DNA from: Sphingomonadales bacterium UBA7471
GTDB taxonomy: Bacteria > Pseudomonadota > Alphaproteobacteria > Sphingomonadales > Sphingomonadaceae
Reading direction: 5' to 3'
Length of the DNA stretch: 19,959 nt
NCBI GenBank assembly: GCA_002479765.1
Contig: DLOZ01000003.1
Span: 13,774-33,732 of the forward strand
Made by a program: the position numbers and the translations under genes. The notes under the pieces were generated by a model. That model was not told the origin of the DNA. It saw only the letters and a list, made by a program, of their open reading frames with translations, and did no database searches. Below, in pieces: positions 1 to 7,783 of the stretch. The first letter of the stretch is position 1, and the number at the start of each line of letters is the position of its first letter.

Positions 1-269
1 TCGCGGCTCATGCCGGGCTTGCGCGCGACACCAGCGGTGACGATGATAACGTCGGCGCCAGCGATGTCGGCATAATCATTGGTGCCCGTAATCTTGGCAT
101 CAAAGCCTTCGACCGGACCGCATTGCGACAGGTCAAGCGCCTTGCCCTGGGGAATACCTTCAACAACGTCGAACAAGACGATGTCGCCGAGGCCTTTCAA
201 TGCTGCGAGGTGAGCAAGCGTGCCGCCGATATTACCGGCGCCAATAAGCGCAATTTTTTTGCGAGCCAT
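1..269 (-). CDS. mdh: Malate dehydrogenase, N-terminal part (cut by left edge)
   Basis: NAD-dependent malate dehydrogenase of the TCA cycle, oxidising malate to oxaloacetate in the cytoplasm. Only the first 89 residues are in the window; the rest lies beyond the left edge. The protein opens with MARKKIALIGAGNIGG, a Rossmann-fold dinucleotide loop (GAGNIGG at residues 10-16). Asp34 at the end of the second strand (VLFDV) is the residue that normally selects NAD over NADP. The stretch up to VTAGVARKPGMSR is typical of the LDH-like malate dehydrogenases of alphaproteobacteria. The ATG at 269 has a good ribosome site (GGAAGGA) about nine bases upstream. It is the last gene of a minus-strand block, 147 bases after the M20 peptidase, and probably has its own promoter in that gap. 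In related bacteria sucCD commonly follow, but they are not visible here. Confidence 0.95.
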   Translation of the reverse strand, partial: MARKKIALIGAGNIGGTLAHLAALKGLGDIVLFDVVEGIPQGKALDLSQCGPVEGFDAKITGTNDYADIAGADVIIVTAGVARKPGMSR

Positions 270-416
270 ACAAAACTGTCCTTCCCTTAGGGCTTTTTAG
301 CGGAATTGCGGCGTCGTTACGCCGAATCGCTGTGGATAACAACCCAATAAAGGCCCAAAGTTAAGGCTTTTTCTGATAACAGTTCGCAATAGCGATAGCG
401 GGTGAAGTGCACCCTG
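270..416 (-). other. Intergenic leader of mdh with a small hairpin
   Basis: This 147-base gap between the M20 gene and mdh should hold the mdh promoter and leader, but I could not pick convincing -35/-10 boxes. A hairpin lies at 305-327: arms CGGCGT (309-314) and ACGCCG (319-324) close a CGTT loop, with ATT/AAT pairing outside across a one-base bulge. A second, weaker inverted repeat (GGGTG/CACCC, 400-414) sits directly after the M20 stop. Neither is followed by a T run on the minus strand, so I do not call a terminator. mdh may therefore be partly read through from the genes before it. Confidence 0.4.
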
Positions 417-1808
417 TCAGTTACCCGCGACCCGCCGCAACATTTCCATCCAGATGGGGACTTGGCCATGGAATCCCTCGGCCCAGACGCGTTCATCTAG
501 ACCATGCGCGCCCTCTTTCTGTCCGACGATGCTCCAAAGCCCACCAAATCCATAAACGGGAATGCCGGCGGACCGTAAAAACGCGCCGTCGGTAGCGCCC
601 GCCGATTGGAATGGCAGAACGGGCGCGTTGGGAAAGCGGGTTGCGACAGCGGCCCGATAGGCTTGGACTATGTCATCGCGCATCGGTGATGGTGCGGTTT
701 CGGGTGTTTGCGATCCTTCAACGGCGGATACCGTGACATCCGGCCCTGAAAGCGCTTGCAATTGCTGCCGGACATCCTCTGTTTTGACGCTTGGAAAAAT
801 GCGGCAGTTCACATTGGCTTCCGCCTTTTGGGGCAAGGCATTTGGTGCGTGACCGCCCGACAACATCGTTGCAACACAGCGCGTGCGCGTGCTTCCGGGG
901 TCCATCGTTTCTAACAGATCGGCGGTTTCGCGATCTTGGGGATCGGCAAGATATCTGCGCAACAGCTCTCCAAATTGGCCACTATCGCCTTTTGCCAGCA
1001 TCTCGAAACTGGCGCGTGTGGCATCGTTAATCATGGCTGGAAAGCGATGACGCTCCACTGCGGTAAGTGCATTGGCCAGCGCATAAATCGCGTTGTCCGG
1101 ACGCGGCACGCTGCTGTGCCCGCCACGGTTCACAGCAGTCAGCCGGAAATCGGCGTAGGTTTTCTCCGCAATCTGAATGCCGAAGCCTTCAACGCGGCCA
1201 TCAGGGAAAACCGAACCGCCGCCTGCATCGCCATTTAGGGCATATTCAGCGTCAATAAGGTCGCGCCATTCGTTTGCCGCGCGCCGTGCACCGTTGCCGA
1301 TCGTCTCTTCATCGCCGGTAAACAGCACAATGATATCGCGCGTCGGTTCAAACTTTTCTGCGCGCAAATATTGCAGGGCAAGGACGATACCGGTCAACGC
1401 CGCCTTATTGTCGTTTGACCCGCGACCCAGATAATAGCCGCCCTCTTCGCGAAACTTAAATGGCGGATATTTCCAATCGCTTGCTTTGGCGGCGACGACA
1501 TCCATGTGCGCCATCAGCAAAATAGGCTTTTTGCCCGACGGCTTGGCTGCGGGCCAACGGACAATCATTGTCTGGGTATTGTCATGATCCTTGACGATCA
1601 CGTTCGTGATGCCAGCCTTGCGGAACTCCGCCGTCAATAATGCGGTCAGCTTCTTAAATTCGGCAGGCTGTCCCTCAACGGTAGGAATTTCGACGATCTT
1701 TGCAAAGAGCGCACGTTCCGATGCTATTTTCGATGCAGCTGTTTGCGCATGTGCAGCGGTTGTCAGGGCCAACATGCCTGCCAACAAAAACGTGCTCCGT
1801 CCGATCAT
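417..1808 (-). CDS. Exported M20 family metallopeptidase
   Basis: A 463-residue zinc metallopeptidase of the M20/M25/M40 family, expected to trim peptides or acylated amino acids in the periplasm. The N-terminus (MIGRSTFLLAGMLALTTAAHA) is a signal peptide with a likely cut after residue 21. The di-zinc site is complete: His101 and Asp103 (HMDVV), bridging Asp133 (GRGSNDNKAA), catalytic Glu167 with metal-binding Glu168 (GDEET), Asp194 (NGDAGGG) and a late His435 (GAHGLDE). The middle, around residues 220-330, should be the dimerisation lid. The ATG at 1808 has AGGAG seven bases upstream, inside the 22-base gap after zapE, which suggests co-transcription. The substrate cannot be told from sequence. 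Its position between zapE and mdh looks like an addition to an older gene pair. Confidence 0.9.
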   Translation of the reverse strand: MIGRSTFLLAGMLALTTAAHAQTAASKIASERALFAKIVEIPTVEGQPAEFKKLTALLTAEFRKAGITNVIVKDHDNTQTMIVRWPAAKPSGKKPILLMAHMDVVAAKASDWKYPPFKFREEGGYYLGRGSNDNKAALTGIVLALQYLRAEKFEPTRDIIVLFTGDEETIGNGARRAANEWRDLIDAEYALNGDAGGGSVFPDGRVEGFGIQIAEKTYADFRLTAVNRGGHSSVPRPDNAIYALANALTAVERHRFPAMINDATRASFEMLAKGDSGQFGELLRRYLADPQDRETADLLETMDPGSTRTRCVATMLSGGHAPNALPQKAEANVNCRIFPSVKTEDVRQQLQALSGPDVTVSAVEGSQTPETAPSPMRDDIVQAYRAAVATRFPNAPVLPFQSAGATDGAFLRSAGIPVYGFGGLWSIVGQKEGAHGLDERVWAEGFHGQVPIWMEMLRRVAGN

Positions 1809-1830
1809 CTTTTCTCTCCTTTATGCAATG

Positions 1831-2949
1831 CTAGCGCGCGCCGTGGCCTTCCGCCAGATAATCTTCCGACTGCATTTCCATCAGCCGCGATACGGTACGG
1901 TCAAATTCAAAACGCCCGTCGCCTATCGGGTAAAGCTGGTCAGGAACGGCATCTGCGCTCGCCAAAAACTTCACGCGATATTCGTACAAGGCATCGATCA
2001 GCGTCACAAATCGCGCGGCTTCATTGCGGTTGTGCGGCCCAAGCACGGGAATGCCCACCATCAAAACGGTGTGGAACCGCCGCGCAATCGCAAGATAATC
2101 GGAGGCACCACGGGCCTCCGCGCACAGACGCTTGAACGAGAAAACGGCGACACCCTTCAGCGCCTTTGGCACATGCAGCATCCGACCGCCGCCCACGTCG
2201 AGTTCTAACGAGGGGACATGTGCGCGGTCCTCGGGCGGGTAATCCGTCATGCGGAAGAATGTTTCCGAAAGCGCGGCCGTCGCTTCGGCGCCATTGGGTA
2301 CCAGCCAGGTTTTGGCATTGCCCAAACGGTCGCGCCGATAATCTGTCGGGCCATCGAGCGCAAAAATATCCAGCCTGTCTTTGATCAACGCGATGAACGG
2401 CAAAAACAGTTGGCGGTTGAGGCCATCCTTATACAGGTCATCGGGGTGCCGGTTCGACGTTGTGACCACCGTGACGCCTGCCGCAATCAATCCCGCAAAA
2501 AGCCGCGACATAATCGCTGCGTCGGCCATGTTGTTGACGACCATTTCGTCAAAGCACAGCAACCGCGCTTCATCCGCCAGTGCCGCGACCACGGGCGGAA
2601 TAGGATCGCCTTTCTCTTTTGCGCGCTCAACCTTTAGCCGCGCGTGAATATCCAGCATAAACTCGTGGAAATGGGCACGACGTTTCCGCTTGATCTGCAC
2701 GCTGTCAAAAAACAGGTCCATGAGCATGGATTTCCCGCGCCCAACGCCACCCCATAAATATAATCCGCGCGCCGGGTCAGGCTTGCGTCCCAAGAAACGC
2801 CACATTGTGCTTCCGCGGGGCGGCACAGCCTCAAGCTCTGCTTGCACTTTAGCCAGCGCCAAAACGGCTTTGGCTTGATCAACATCGGGCTTCAGTTCGC
2901 CTGCACTGACAAGGGCTGCGTGCCGATCCGTGACCGAGACTGCCATCAT
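1831..2949 (-). CDS. zapE: Cell division ATPase ZapE (AFG1-like)
   Basis: A 372-residue AAA-type ATPase of the ZapE/AFG1 family. In E. coli ZapE acts on the FtsZ ring at constriction, and mitochondrial AFG1/LACE1 acts in respiratory-chain protein quality control. Visible motifs are Walker A GGVGRGKS (residues 67-74), the family block FHEFM (94-98), Walker B LLCFDE (130-135) and a sensor-like TTSNRHP (163-169). Length is normal for the family. The start overlaps the stop of the thioesterase gene (ATGATG, 2946-2949), so translation is probably coupled; a second ATG one codon later is an equally possible start. zapE next to TCA-cycle genes (sdhB before, mdh after) is a common alphaproteobacterial layout and fits a link between division and respiration, but that functional link is inference. 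Confidence 0.93.
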   Translation of the reverse strand: MMAVSVTDRHAALVSAGELKPDVDQAKAVLALAKVQAELEAVPPRGSTMWRFLGRKPDPARGLYLWGGVGRGKSMLMDLFFDSVQIKRKRRAHFHEFMLDIHARLKVERAKEKGDPIPPVVAALADEARLLCFDEMVVNNMADAAIMSRLFAGLIAAGVTVVTTSNRHPDDLYKDGLNRQLFLPFIALIKDRLDIFALDGPTDYRRDRLGNAKTWLVPNGAEATAALSETFFRMTDYPPEDRAHVPSLELDVGGGRMLHVPKALKGVAVFSFKRLCAEARGASDYLAIARRFHTVLMVGIPVLGPHNRNEAARFVTLIDALYEYRVKFLASADAVPDQLYPIGDGRFEFDRTVSRLMEMQSEDYLAEGHGAR

Positions 2950-3398
2950 TTCTGACTGGGTTTTCGGATTGTCCCTGAAAACGCGGCGACGCGGGACTCG
3001 CCTTGCGAGACAATGCCGCGCATGAACAGCAGGCGCCCCGTTTCTTTCAAAAGTTCGACCTCTGCTTCAAGTGGCTCGCCGATTACGCCGGCACCAATGA
3101 ACTGCACCGATAGGTCGAGCGTAACGGCAGCGCCTGCCTCAATCAGGCCAAACATCCGCGATGCGCCAAACATGGCCACGTCAATAAAGCCAAGCGTGAC
3201 GCCGCCATGCACAGCGTCGCGCAAGTTGCTGTGGCGGTGTTCGGGAAACATGCGCAGGCGTGCTTTATGATGCCCTTCACTGCGCACCAGCATTTTACCA
3301 AGCACCGTGCCATTATAGCGCGTGGCATCGGTCATCTGCCAGTTTAGCCAACCGGGATTGTCCGGATCCGGACTGCTATCAAAAGCGGGTGTGTCCAA
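2946..3398 (-). CDS. PaaI-family hotdog thioesterase, TTG start
   Basis: A 150-residue single-domain hotdog-fold acyl-CoA thioesterase of the PaaI/DUF4442 type. The diagnostic segment is AVHGGVTLGFIDVAMFG (residues 62-78): HGG at 64-66 binds the thioester and Asp73 lies on the central helix where the catalytic acid usually sits. The natural acyl-CoA is unknown; aryl or medium-chain acyl-CoAs are typical for the family. The first in-frame start is TTG at 3398, with an AAGGG ribosome site seven bases upstream. The nearby ATG at 3405 is in another frame and reaches a stop after eight codons, so TTG is preferred. The gene begins 15 bases after the sdhB stop and overlaps zapE by four bases, so it sits inside the sdhB-zapE operon. 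Confidence 0.85.
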   Translation of the reverse strand: MDTPAFDSSPDPDNPGWLNWQMTDATRYNGTVLGKMLVRSEGHHKARLRMFPEHRHSNLRDAVHGGVTLGFIDVAMFGASRMFGLIEAGAAVTLDLSVQFIGAGVIGEPLEAEVELLKETGRLLFMRGIVSQGESRVAAFSGTIRKPSQK

Positions 3399-3413
3399 CT
3401 GCCATCCCTTCTC

Positions 3414-4193
3414 TTAAAGGTGGCGTTCGGCAACCATCTTTTTGGTTTCAGCAATGGCCTTTGCCGGGTTCAGACCCTTGGGGCATGCGTTCGCGCAGTT
3501 CATGATCGTGTGGCAGCGATACAGACGGAAGGGATCTTCCAACTCATCCAAACGCTCACCGGTCATTTCGTCACGGCTATCGGCCAACCAGCGATAGGCC
3601 TGAAGCAAGATGGCTGGGCCCAAAAACTTGTCGCTGTTCCACCAATAAGACGGGCAGCTTGTCGAACAGCATGCGCACAAGATGCACTCATACAGGCCAT
3701 CCAGCTTTGCACGGTCTTCCGGCGACTGAAGGCGCTCCTTGCCCGATGGTTCAGGCGTAACCGTCTGCAGCCATGGCTTGATCGACGCATATTGCGCATA
3801 AAAATGTGTAAAATCAGGAACGAGGTCCTTGATAACTTCCATATGCGGCAGCGGAGTCAGTGTGACTTCGCTTTTGCAATCTTCGATTGCCGTGGTGCAC
3901 GCGAGGCCATTTTTGCCGTCGATGTTCATCGAGCATGAACCACAAATGCCTTCGCGGCATGAACGGCGGAATGTCAGCGACGAATCCTGCTCGCCCTTCA
4001 TCTTGATTAGCGCGTCGAGGACCATTGGGCCGCAGGATTCGGTGTCGACTTCAAAGGTGTCGTAACGCGGGTTTTCGCCACTGTCGGGATCGTAACGATA
4101 TACCCTGAATTTCTTGACTTTCCCGTCGGTTTTCGCGGCGTGAACAGTGCCCTTTTGGACCTTGCTGTTCTTTGGGAGGAAGAAATCGGCCAT
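3414..4193 (-). CDS. sdhB: Succinate dehydrogenase iron-sulfur subunit SdhB
   Basis: The 259-residue iron-sulfur subunit of succinate:quinone oxidoreductase (complex II), which passes electrons from the FAD subunit SdhA to quinone at the inner membrane. The three cluster motifs are intact. The [2Fe-2S] cysteines are 79, 84, 87 (SCREGICGSC) and 99. The two other clusters use CILCACCSTSC (Cys170, 173, 176, 180) and Cys227, 233 and 237 (CHTIMNCANACPKG). Length is normal for alphaproteobacteria. The ATG at 4193 has AGGA seven bases upstream. The usual order is sdhC-sdhD-sdhA-sdhB, but here a CorC-type membrane protein gene lies directly upstream, so the partner subunits must be encoded elsewhere. 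Nothing in the protein suggests loss of function. Confidence 0.97.
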   Translation of the reverse strand: MADFFLPKNSKVQKGTVHAAKTDGKVKKFRVYRYDPDSGENPRYDTFEVDTESCGPMVLDALIKMKGEQDSSLTFRRSCREGICGSCSMNIDGKNGLACTTAIEDCKSEVTLTPLPHMEVIKDLVPDFTHFYAQYASIKPWLQTVTPEPSGKERLQSPEDRAKLDGLYECILCACCSTSCPSYWWNSDKFLGPAILLQAYRWLADSRDEMTGERLDELEDPFRLYRCHTIMNCANACPKGLNPAKAIAETKKMVAERHL

Positions 4194-4236
4194 ATCAATA
4201 TCCTGCTGTCGTCGTGACGTGTAATTCCATATCTGC

Positions 4237-4259
4237 CAAACGCCCTAACCAAGCGTTTG
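4237..4259 (-). other. Hairpin between the CorC-type gene and sdhB
   Basis: Within the 71-base gap, CAAACGC (4237-4243) and GCGTTTG (4253-4259) form a perfect seven-base-pair stem around a nine-base loop. On the minus strand it begins a few bases after the stop of the CorC-type gene and ends about 40 bases before the sdhB start. There is no T run after it, so it is not a standard terminator. It could be an mRNA-stabilising or processing hairpin, or chance. Confidence 0.35.
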
Positions 4260-4264
4260 TGCAA

Positions 4265-5602
4265 TCACAAGCCCTCAACTGCGTCCGTTCGAGTTGCTTT
4301 TTCTGCAAGTCGGACGCGCAGCTTGTCGATTTTGCGGCCATCCATATCCACAACTTCAAAATGCCAACCTTGGTCGCGGAAGGATTCGCCCTCTTCGGGC
4401 AAGTGCCGCAAGATGTGTAGGACATGGCCGGCAGCGGTCGCGTAATCGCGGTCTTCGGGCAGATCAATCGACAGCGCGTCGGCCATTGCGTCGGCGGACA
4501 TTGCGCCCGACACGAGCATGGAGCCATCGTCCAATGTGATGATGTTCGGCGCGCTACCTTGCGCCTGATCCGACGCAAATTCGCCCGCAATCGCCGCCAA
4601 AAGGTCGTTGGGCGTGACGATTCCTTCAAAATGCCCATATTCATCATGAACCAGCAGCATCGGCACATCAGACGAACGCAGAATTTCGAGTGCGTCCATG
4701 GCGTCAAGTTGATCGGGGATGATTTCCGCGCGACGCATCAAGCTGCGGATATCCAGACTTTCCCCGCGAATCTGCGCAGCAACGATATCGCGTGATTGGA
4801 CAACGCCAATGATATCGTCACCATCTTCGCCGGTGACGGGCAGCCGCGTGTGCAGCGAATTTAACAGCGAATCGCGGACATCATCTTCAGACGCATCCGC
4901 CGCAATACGGTCGACGTCGGTCCGTGGCGTCATGACCTCACGCACCGGACGGTCGGCCAGCCGCACAACGCCGGCGATGACCTTATGTTCATGCTCTTCA
5001 ATGATGCCTGCATGGGTCGCCTCGGCGAACACCATACGCAATTCCTCGGCACTCAGTGCGTCACGGGTATCGCGGCGCAGCCCAAGTGCACGGAATATGG
5101 TCGCGCTGGATGTATCAAGGGTCCAGACAATCGGGGCGGTCACGCGTGCCAGCATCTCCATTGGCCGCGCCATGGTGATGGCGATTCTTTCGGGCGCAAT
5201 GAGCGCAAATTGCTTCGGGACCAGTTCGCCGACCACCAAGGATGCGTAAGTCGTGATGCTGATGACAAGCCCGAAACCCAAAGTTTCAGCCCATTCCTTG
5301 CCTATGCCCAAAAGAGCGATGCGCTCGGCCACTGGCCCGCCCAGCGTAGACCCGGAATACGCACCGGCGATAATACCAATGAGTGTGATGCCGATCTGTA
5401 CGGTGGACAGAAACTTGCCGGGGTCTCGTCCCAACCGAAGGGCGGCCGCTGCGCCGCGCTTTCCGTCTTCCGCCATGGCCTTTAGTTTTGCTGTGCGCGC
5501 CGAAACGATGGCAAGTTCAGACATGGCAAACACACCGTTCAGGGCAATGAGAGCCAATATCGTTGCGGCATCAAACCACGGGAAAGGATGAAGAGGTTCC
5601 AT
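4265..5602 (-). CDS. CNNM/CorC-type (HlyC/CorC family) membrane protein with CBS pair
   Basis: A 445-residue integral membrane protein of the so-called hemolysin/CorC family; relatives are linked to magnesium, cobalt or sodium transport, not to haemolysis. Residues 1 to about 195 form the DUF21/CNNM transmembrane domain (for example GITLIGIIAG at 71-80 and VGELVPKQFAL around 124-134). Two CBS domains follow (about 223-280 and 287-340; VMTPRTDVDRI, GIVTPNDLLAAIAGE), then a CorC_HlyC domain (about 352-432; GWHFEVVDMDGRKID). The open frame runs 55 codons further upstream, but those residues look non-coding and would cross the divergent OmpA-type gene, so I place the start at ATG 5602 (MEPLHPFPWF). 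The transported ion is unknown. It lies 71 bases upstream of sdhB on the same strand. Confidence 0.9.
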   Translation of the reverse strand: MEPLHPFPWFDAATILALIALNGVFAMSELAIVSARTAKLKAMAEDGKRGAAAALRLGRDPGKFLSTVQIGITLIGIIAGAYSGSTLGGPVAERIALLGIGKEWAETLGFGLVISITTYASLVVGELVPKQFALIAPERIAITMARPMEMLARVTAPIVWTLDTSSATIFRALGLRRDTRDALSAEELRMVFAEATHAGIIEEHEHKVIAGVVRLADRPVREVMTPRTDVDRIAADASEDDVRDSLLNSLHTRLPVTGEDGDDIIGVVQSRDIVAAQIRGESLDIRSLMRRAEIIPDQLDAMDALEILRSSDVPMLLVHDEYGHFEGIVTPNDLLAAIAGEFASDQAQGSAPNIITLDDGSMLVSGAMSADAMADALSIDLPEDRDYATAAGHVLHILRHLPEEGESFRDQGWHFEVVDMDGRKIDKLRVRLAEKATRTDAVEGL

Positions 5603-5621
5603 AGGGACCAGATTCCCATAG

Positions 5622-5643
5622 TGCCAACGCCAGCGCTTTGGCA
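5622..5643. promoter_or_regulatory. Inverted repeat TGCCAA-N10-TTGGCA in the divergent intergenic region
   Basis: The 147-base gap between the CorC-type gene and the OmpA-type lipoprotein gene contains the perfect six-base arms TGCCAA (5622-5627) and TTGGCA (5638-5643) ten bases apart, with AGCGCT between them. The right arm can also serve as a -35 box for the plus-strand gene, with a weak TGTTAT -10 at 5662-5667 (18-base spacer). The arrangement would suit a dimeric repressor covering the promoter, but no regulator is identified and a 12-base match can arise by chance. Confidence 0.3.
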
Positions 5644-5749
5644 ACAAAATGCCGCAAAATCTGTTATCATTAAAGGATGCAACCCGGCCAATAATAATCG
5701 CAGGTTCATCATGGGTGTCGCTTATGGGACATCTTAGCTGAAAGGGAAA

Positions 5750-6418
5750 ATGATGAAGAAAAATCAATTGATAACGCTGTCGCTCATGGCCGCCATGCTG
5801 CCATTATCGGCATGTGTGACGGATCCGGAAACCGGCCAGCGCACGATTTCGAAGGCGGCACTTGGTGGCGTTGGCGGCGCACTGGGTGGATATTTGCTTG
5901 GTGACCTTATTGGCGGCCGTCGTGATCGCACGGAAAAGATTGTTGGCGCAGGTATTGGCGCTTTGGCCGGTGCGGGTGTTGGCTATTATATGGACGAACA
6001 GGAAAGAAAGCTGCGTCAGCAAACCGCGGGTACGGGTATCAACGTTATTCGCGATGGCGACAATCTCGTCCTCGATATGCCTTCCGAAGTGACCTTTGGC
6101 CTCGATAGCGCGAACATTGATGCGGGTTTCCGCAATACGCTGGATCAGGTTGCATCGACGCTGACGCAATATGAAAAAACCTATGTCGACGTCATGGGCC
6201 ACACCGATTCCACCGGGTCGGATGCCTATAACCAGTCGCTATCGGAACGCCGTGCGTCGGCGGTTGCAAGCTATCTAACCTCGCGTGGCGTGCAGCCAGC
6301 GCGTCTTGCAACGCGTGGTTATGGTGAGAGCCAGCCAAAGGCGAGCAATCTGGACGAAGCCGGTCGCGCGGCGAACCGCCGTGTCGAAATCCGACTGGTA
6401 CCTGTTACTCAGGGATAA
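5750..6418 (+). CDS. OmpA-family lipoprotein with glycine-zipper domain (YiaD-like)
   Basis: A 222-residue outer-membrane lipoprotein expected to anchor the envelope to peptidoglycan. The signal peptide ends in lipobox LSAC, with the acylated Cys at residue 22; Val23 rather than Asp follows, so there is no inner-membrane retention signal. Residues about 38-80 are glycine-rich (ALGGVGGALGGYLLGDLIGG, then GAGIGALAGAGVGYYMDE), a glycine-zipper segment like those of YiaD or Rickettsia 17-kDa antigens. Residues about 108-217 are an OmpA C-terminal domain with the peptidoglycan-binding signature GHTDSTGSDAYNQSLSERRA (150-169) and the closing NRRVEIRL. The start has AAGGGA just upstream. The gene is divergent from the CorC-type gene and converges on the UbiH-type gene, their stops only seven bases apart. 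Confidence 0.93.
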   Translation: MMKKNQLITLSLMAAMLPLSACVTDPETGQRTISKAALGGVGGALGGYLLGDLIGGRRDRTEKIVGAGIGALAGAGVGYYMDEQERKLRQQTAGTGINVIRDGDNLVLDMPSEVTFGLDSANIDAGFRNTLDQVASTLTQYEKTYVDVMGHTDSTGSDAYNQSLSERRASAVASYLTSRGVQPARLATRGYGESQPKASNLDEAGRAANRRVEIRLVPVTQG

Positions 6419-6425
6419 TGCGGAT

Positions 6426-7649
6426 TTAAACGGCAACACCCTGAAGCAATTTGGGCAGCGCGCCACTTTCGCCCCGCGCCTCGGCCATGAAAAATGCCTT
6501 TGCCGGGGCAGCGCGTTGCACCATGGCCATTCCGAAACGCCGGACCGCCGACGCGGTTTTGCCGGGAATGGAAAAAAGGCGGTTCAAGCCATCGGTCGAT
6601 ACCGCGATCAGCAACGTATCAATGCTGCGCCACCGGCTATAGCGATCCAGCAATTGCGCATCGCCAAAATCCAGACCCAGCCGCATTCCGTCGACCAATA
6701 CTTCGGTCAGCGCTGCAACGTCGCGCAGGCCAAGGTTCAACCCCTGACCCGCGATGGGGTGAATGCCATGCGCGCTGTCGCCAATCAGCACCAGCCGTTC
6801 CGCCGTGATGTTGGCCGCATGGTGGAACCCAAGCTTGTAAGAAGACAAAGGCGCGGCGATCTCAACTGCACCCAATATGCCGCCCATCGCCTTTTCCAGC
6901 TCCGCGGCATATCCACGCGGCGATAATTTCATATATCCCGGCGCATCTGCGGCATCGACCGACCAAACGATGGCTGAACGGTGCCGCCCGTCGTCCGCAT
7001 CCAACATCGGCAAGACGGCAAATGGGCCTGACGGATAAAAAATCTCGTAAGCGATGTTGTTATGCGAATGTTCGTGGAAGATCGCACCGACCATGGCGCT
7101 ATGGTCATATTGCCAGTGCGCAATATGGATCCCCATTTCCTCGCGCGTCTGGCTCTGCCGCCCTTCGGCGACAATCATCAGATCAGCGGTCAAAACTTTG
7201 CCATCATCCAAATGCACGGAGGACCGCCCTGAATCCTGTGATTTGTGGGTGATGTTGGCGGGCATGTGCAATTGGATCGCGTCGCTTTCCAGCGCCGCAT
7301 TGTACAACACGCCGCGCAAGAAGCGGCTTTCAAACATTTGGCCCAAGAAGCCGTCGTCTTCGGCTGGTGCGAAATCCAGCGATCCGGGCTTCAGGCTATC
7401 GCTCACCCAAATTTTTTCAATCGGGCAGCCTTTTCCCGCCAATGCGTCGCCCAATCCAATGGCTTCGAACAGTTTATAGCTCGAGCTCGATATGGCAAAA
7501 GTGCGGCCGTCAAAGCCGGCTTGCAGCATGCTGGCCTGATCGGCGCGGTCAATGACATGGCTGGTGATGCCATGTGCAGCCAATGCCAGTGCTTGCGTAA
7601 GCCCGATGAGCCCGCCGCCGATAATGATGACGTCTGCTTTGTGATTCAT
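6426..7649 (-). CDS. FAD-dependent ubiquinone-biosynthesis hydroxylase (UbiH/UbiF/VisC family)
   Basis: A 407-residue flavin monooxygenase of the UbiH/UbiF/COQ6 family, which hydroxylates the aromatic ring during ubiquinone synthesis at the inner-membrane face. The N-terminal FAD loop is IIIGGGLIG (residues 8-16). The mid-protein DG motif reads VAEGRQSQTRE, with Glu162 in place of the usual Asp. The second FAD motif is canonical: GDSAHGIHPIAGQGLNLGLRD from residue 290. Which ring position it acts on cannot be told; alphaproteobacterial members can have broad regiospecificity. The open frame extends 27 codons upstream, but ATG 7649 directly precedes the FAD strand and has AGGGG a few bases before it, so I use that start. 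It is divergent from ftsK. Confidence 0.9.
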   Translation of the reverse strand: MNHKADVIIIGGGLIGLTQALALAAHGITSHVIDRADQASMLQAGFDGRTFAISSSSYKLFEAIGLGDALAGKGCPIEKIWVSDSLKPGSLDFAPAEDDGFLGQMFESRFLRGVLYNAALESDAIQLHMPANITHKSQDSGRSSVHLDDGKVLTADLMIVAEGRQSQTREEMGIHIAHWQYDHSAMVGAIFHEHSHNNIAYEIFYPSGPFAVLPMLDADDGRHRSAIVWSVDAADAPGYMKLSPRGYAAELEKAMGGILGAVEIAAPLSSYKLGFHHAANITAERLVLIGDSAHGIHPIAGQGLNLGLRDVAALTEVLVDGMRLGLDFGDAQLLDRYSRWRSIDTLLIAVSTDGLNRLFSIPGKTASAVRRFGMAMVQRAAPAKAFFMAEARGESGALPKLLQGVAV

Positions 7650-7783
7650 ATTGCCCCTATGCCGCAACAAATAGGCGGACTCAAAGGAGGATTTTGACCG
7701 TAGCCCTTCCGTGTTGGCAGCAATCTTCAACCTGTAATACTTGACGGCGAGTCCAGCGACGGCGAAAAGGGGGCGTTCGGCCG

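Noticed and set aside
305..327. Hairpin in the mdh leader as a terminator of the upstream operon
   Set aside because: No T run follows it on the minus strand, so only a structural note is justified.
1591..2208. Long opposite-strand frame of 205 codons over the M20 peptidase and zapE genes
   Set aside because: It crosses two solid genes in antisense and its translation matches nothing; long shadow frames are common at this GC content.
5603..5767. 55-codon N-terminal extension of the CorC-type protein
   Set aside because: The residues do not look like protein, and it would run into the start of the divergent OmpA-type gene; ATG 5602 begins the recognisable domain.
7650..7730. 27-codon extension of the UbiH-type protein
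   Set aside because: The FAD-binding strand normally starts at the very N-terminus, as it does from ATG 7649, which also has a ribosome site.
7683..7744. Tiny frame (TTG ACC GTA...) after a perfect AAAGGAGG in the ubiH-ftsK gap, a possible leader peptide
   Set aside because: The spacing between AAAGGAGG and TTG is only three bases and the 16-residue product has no recognisable feature; I could not support it from one sequence.
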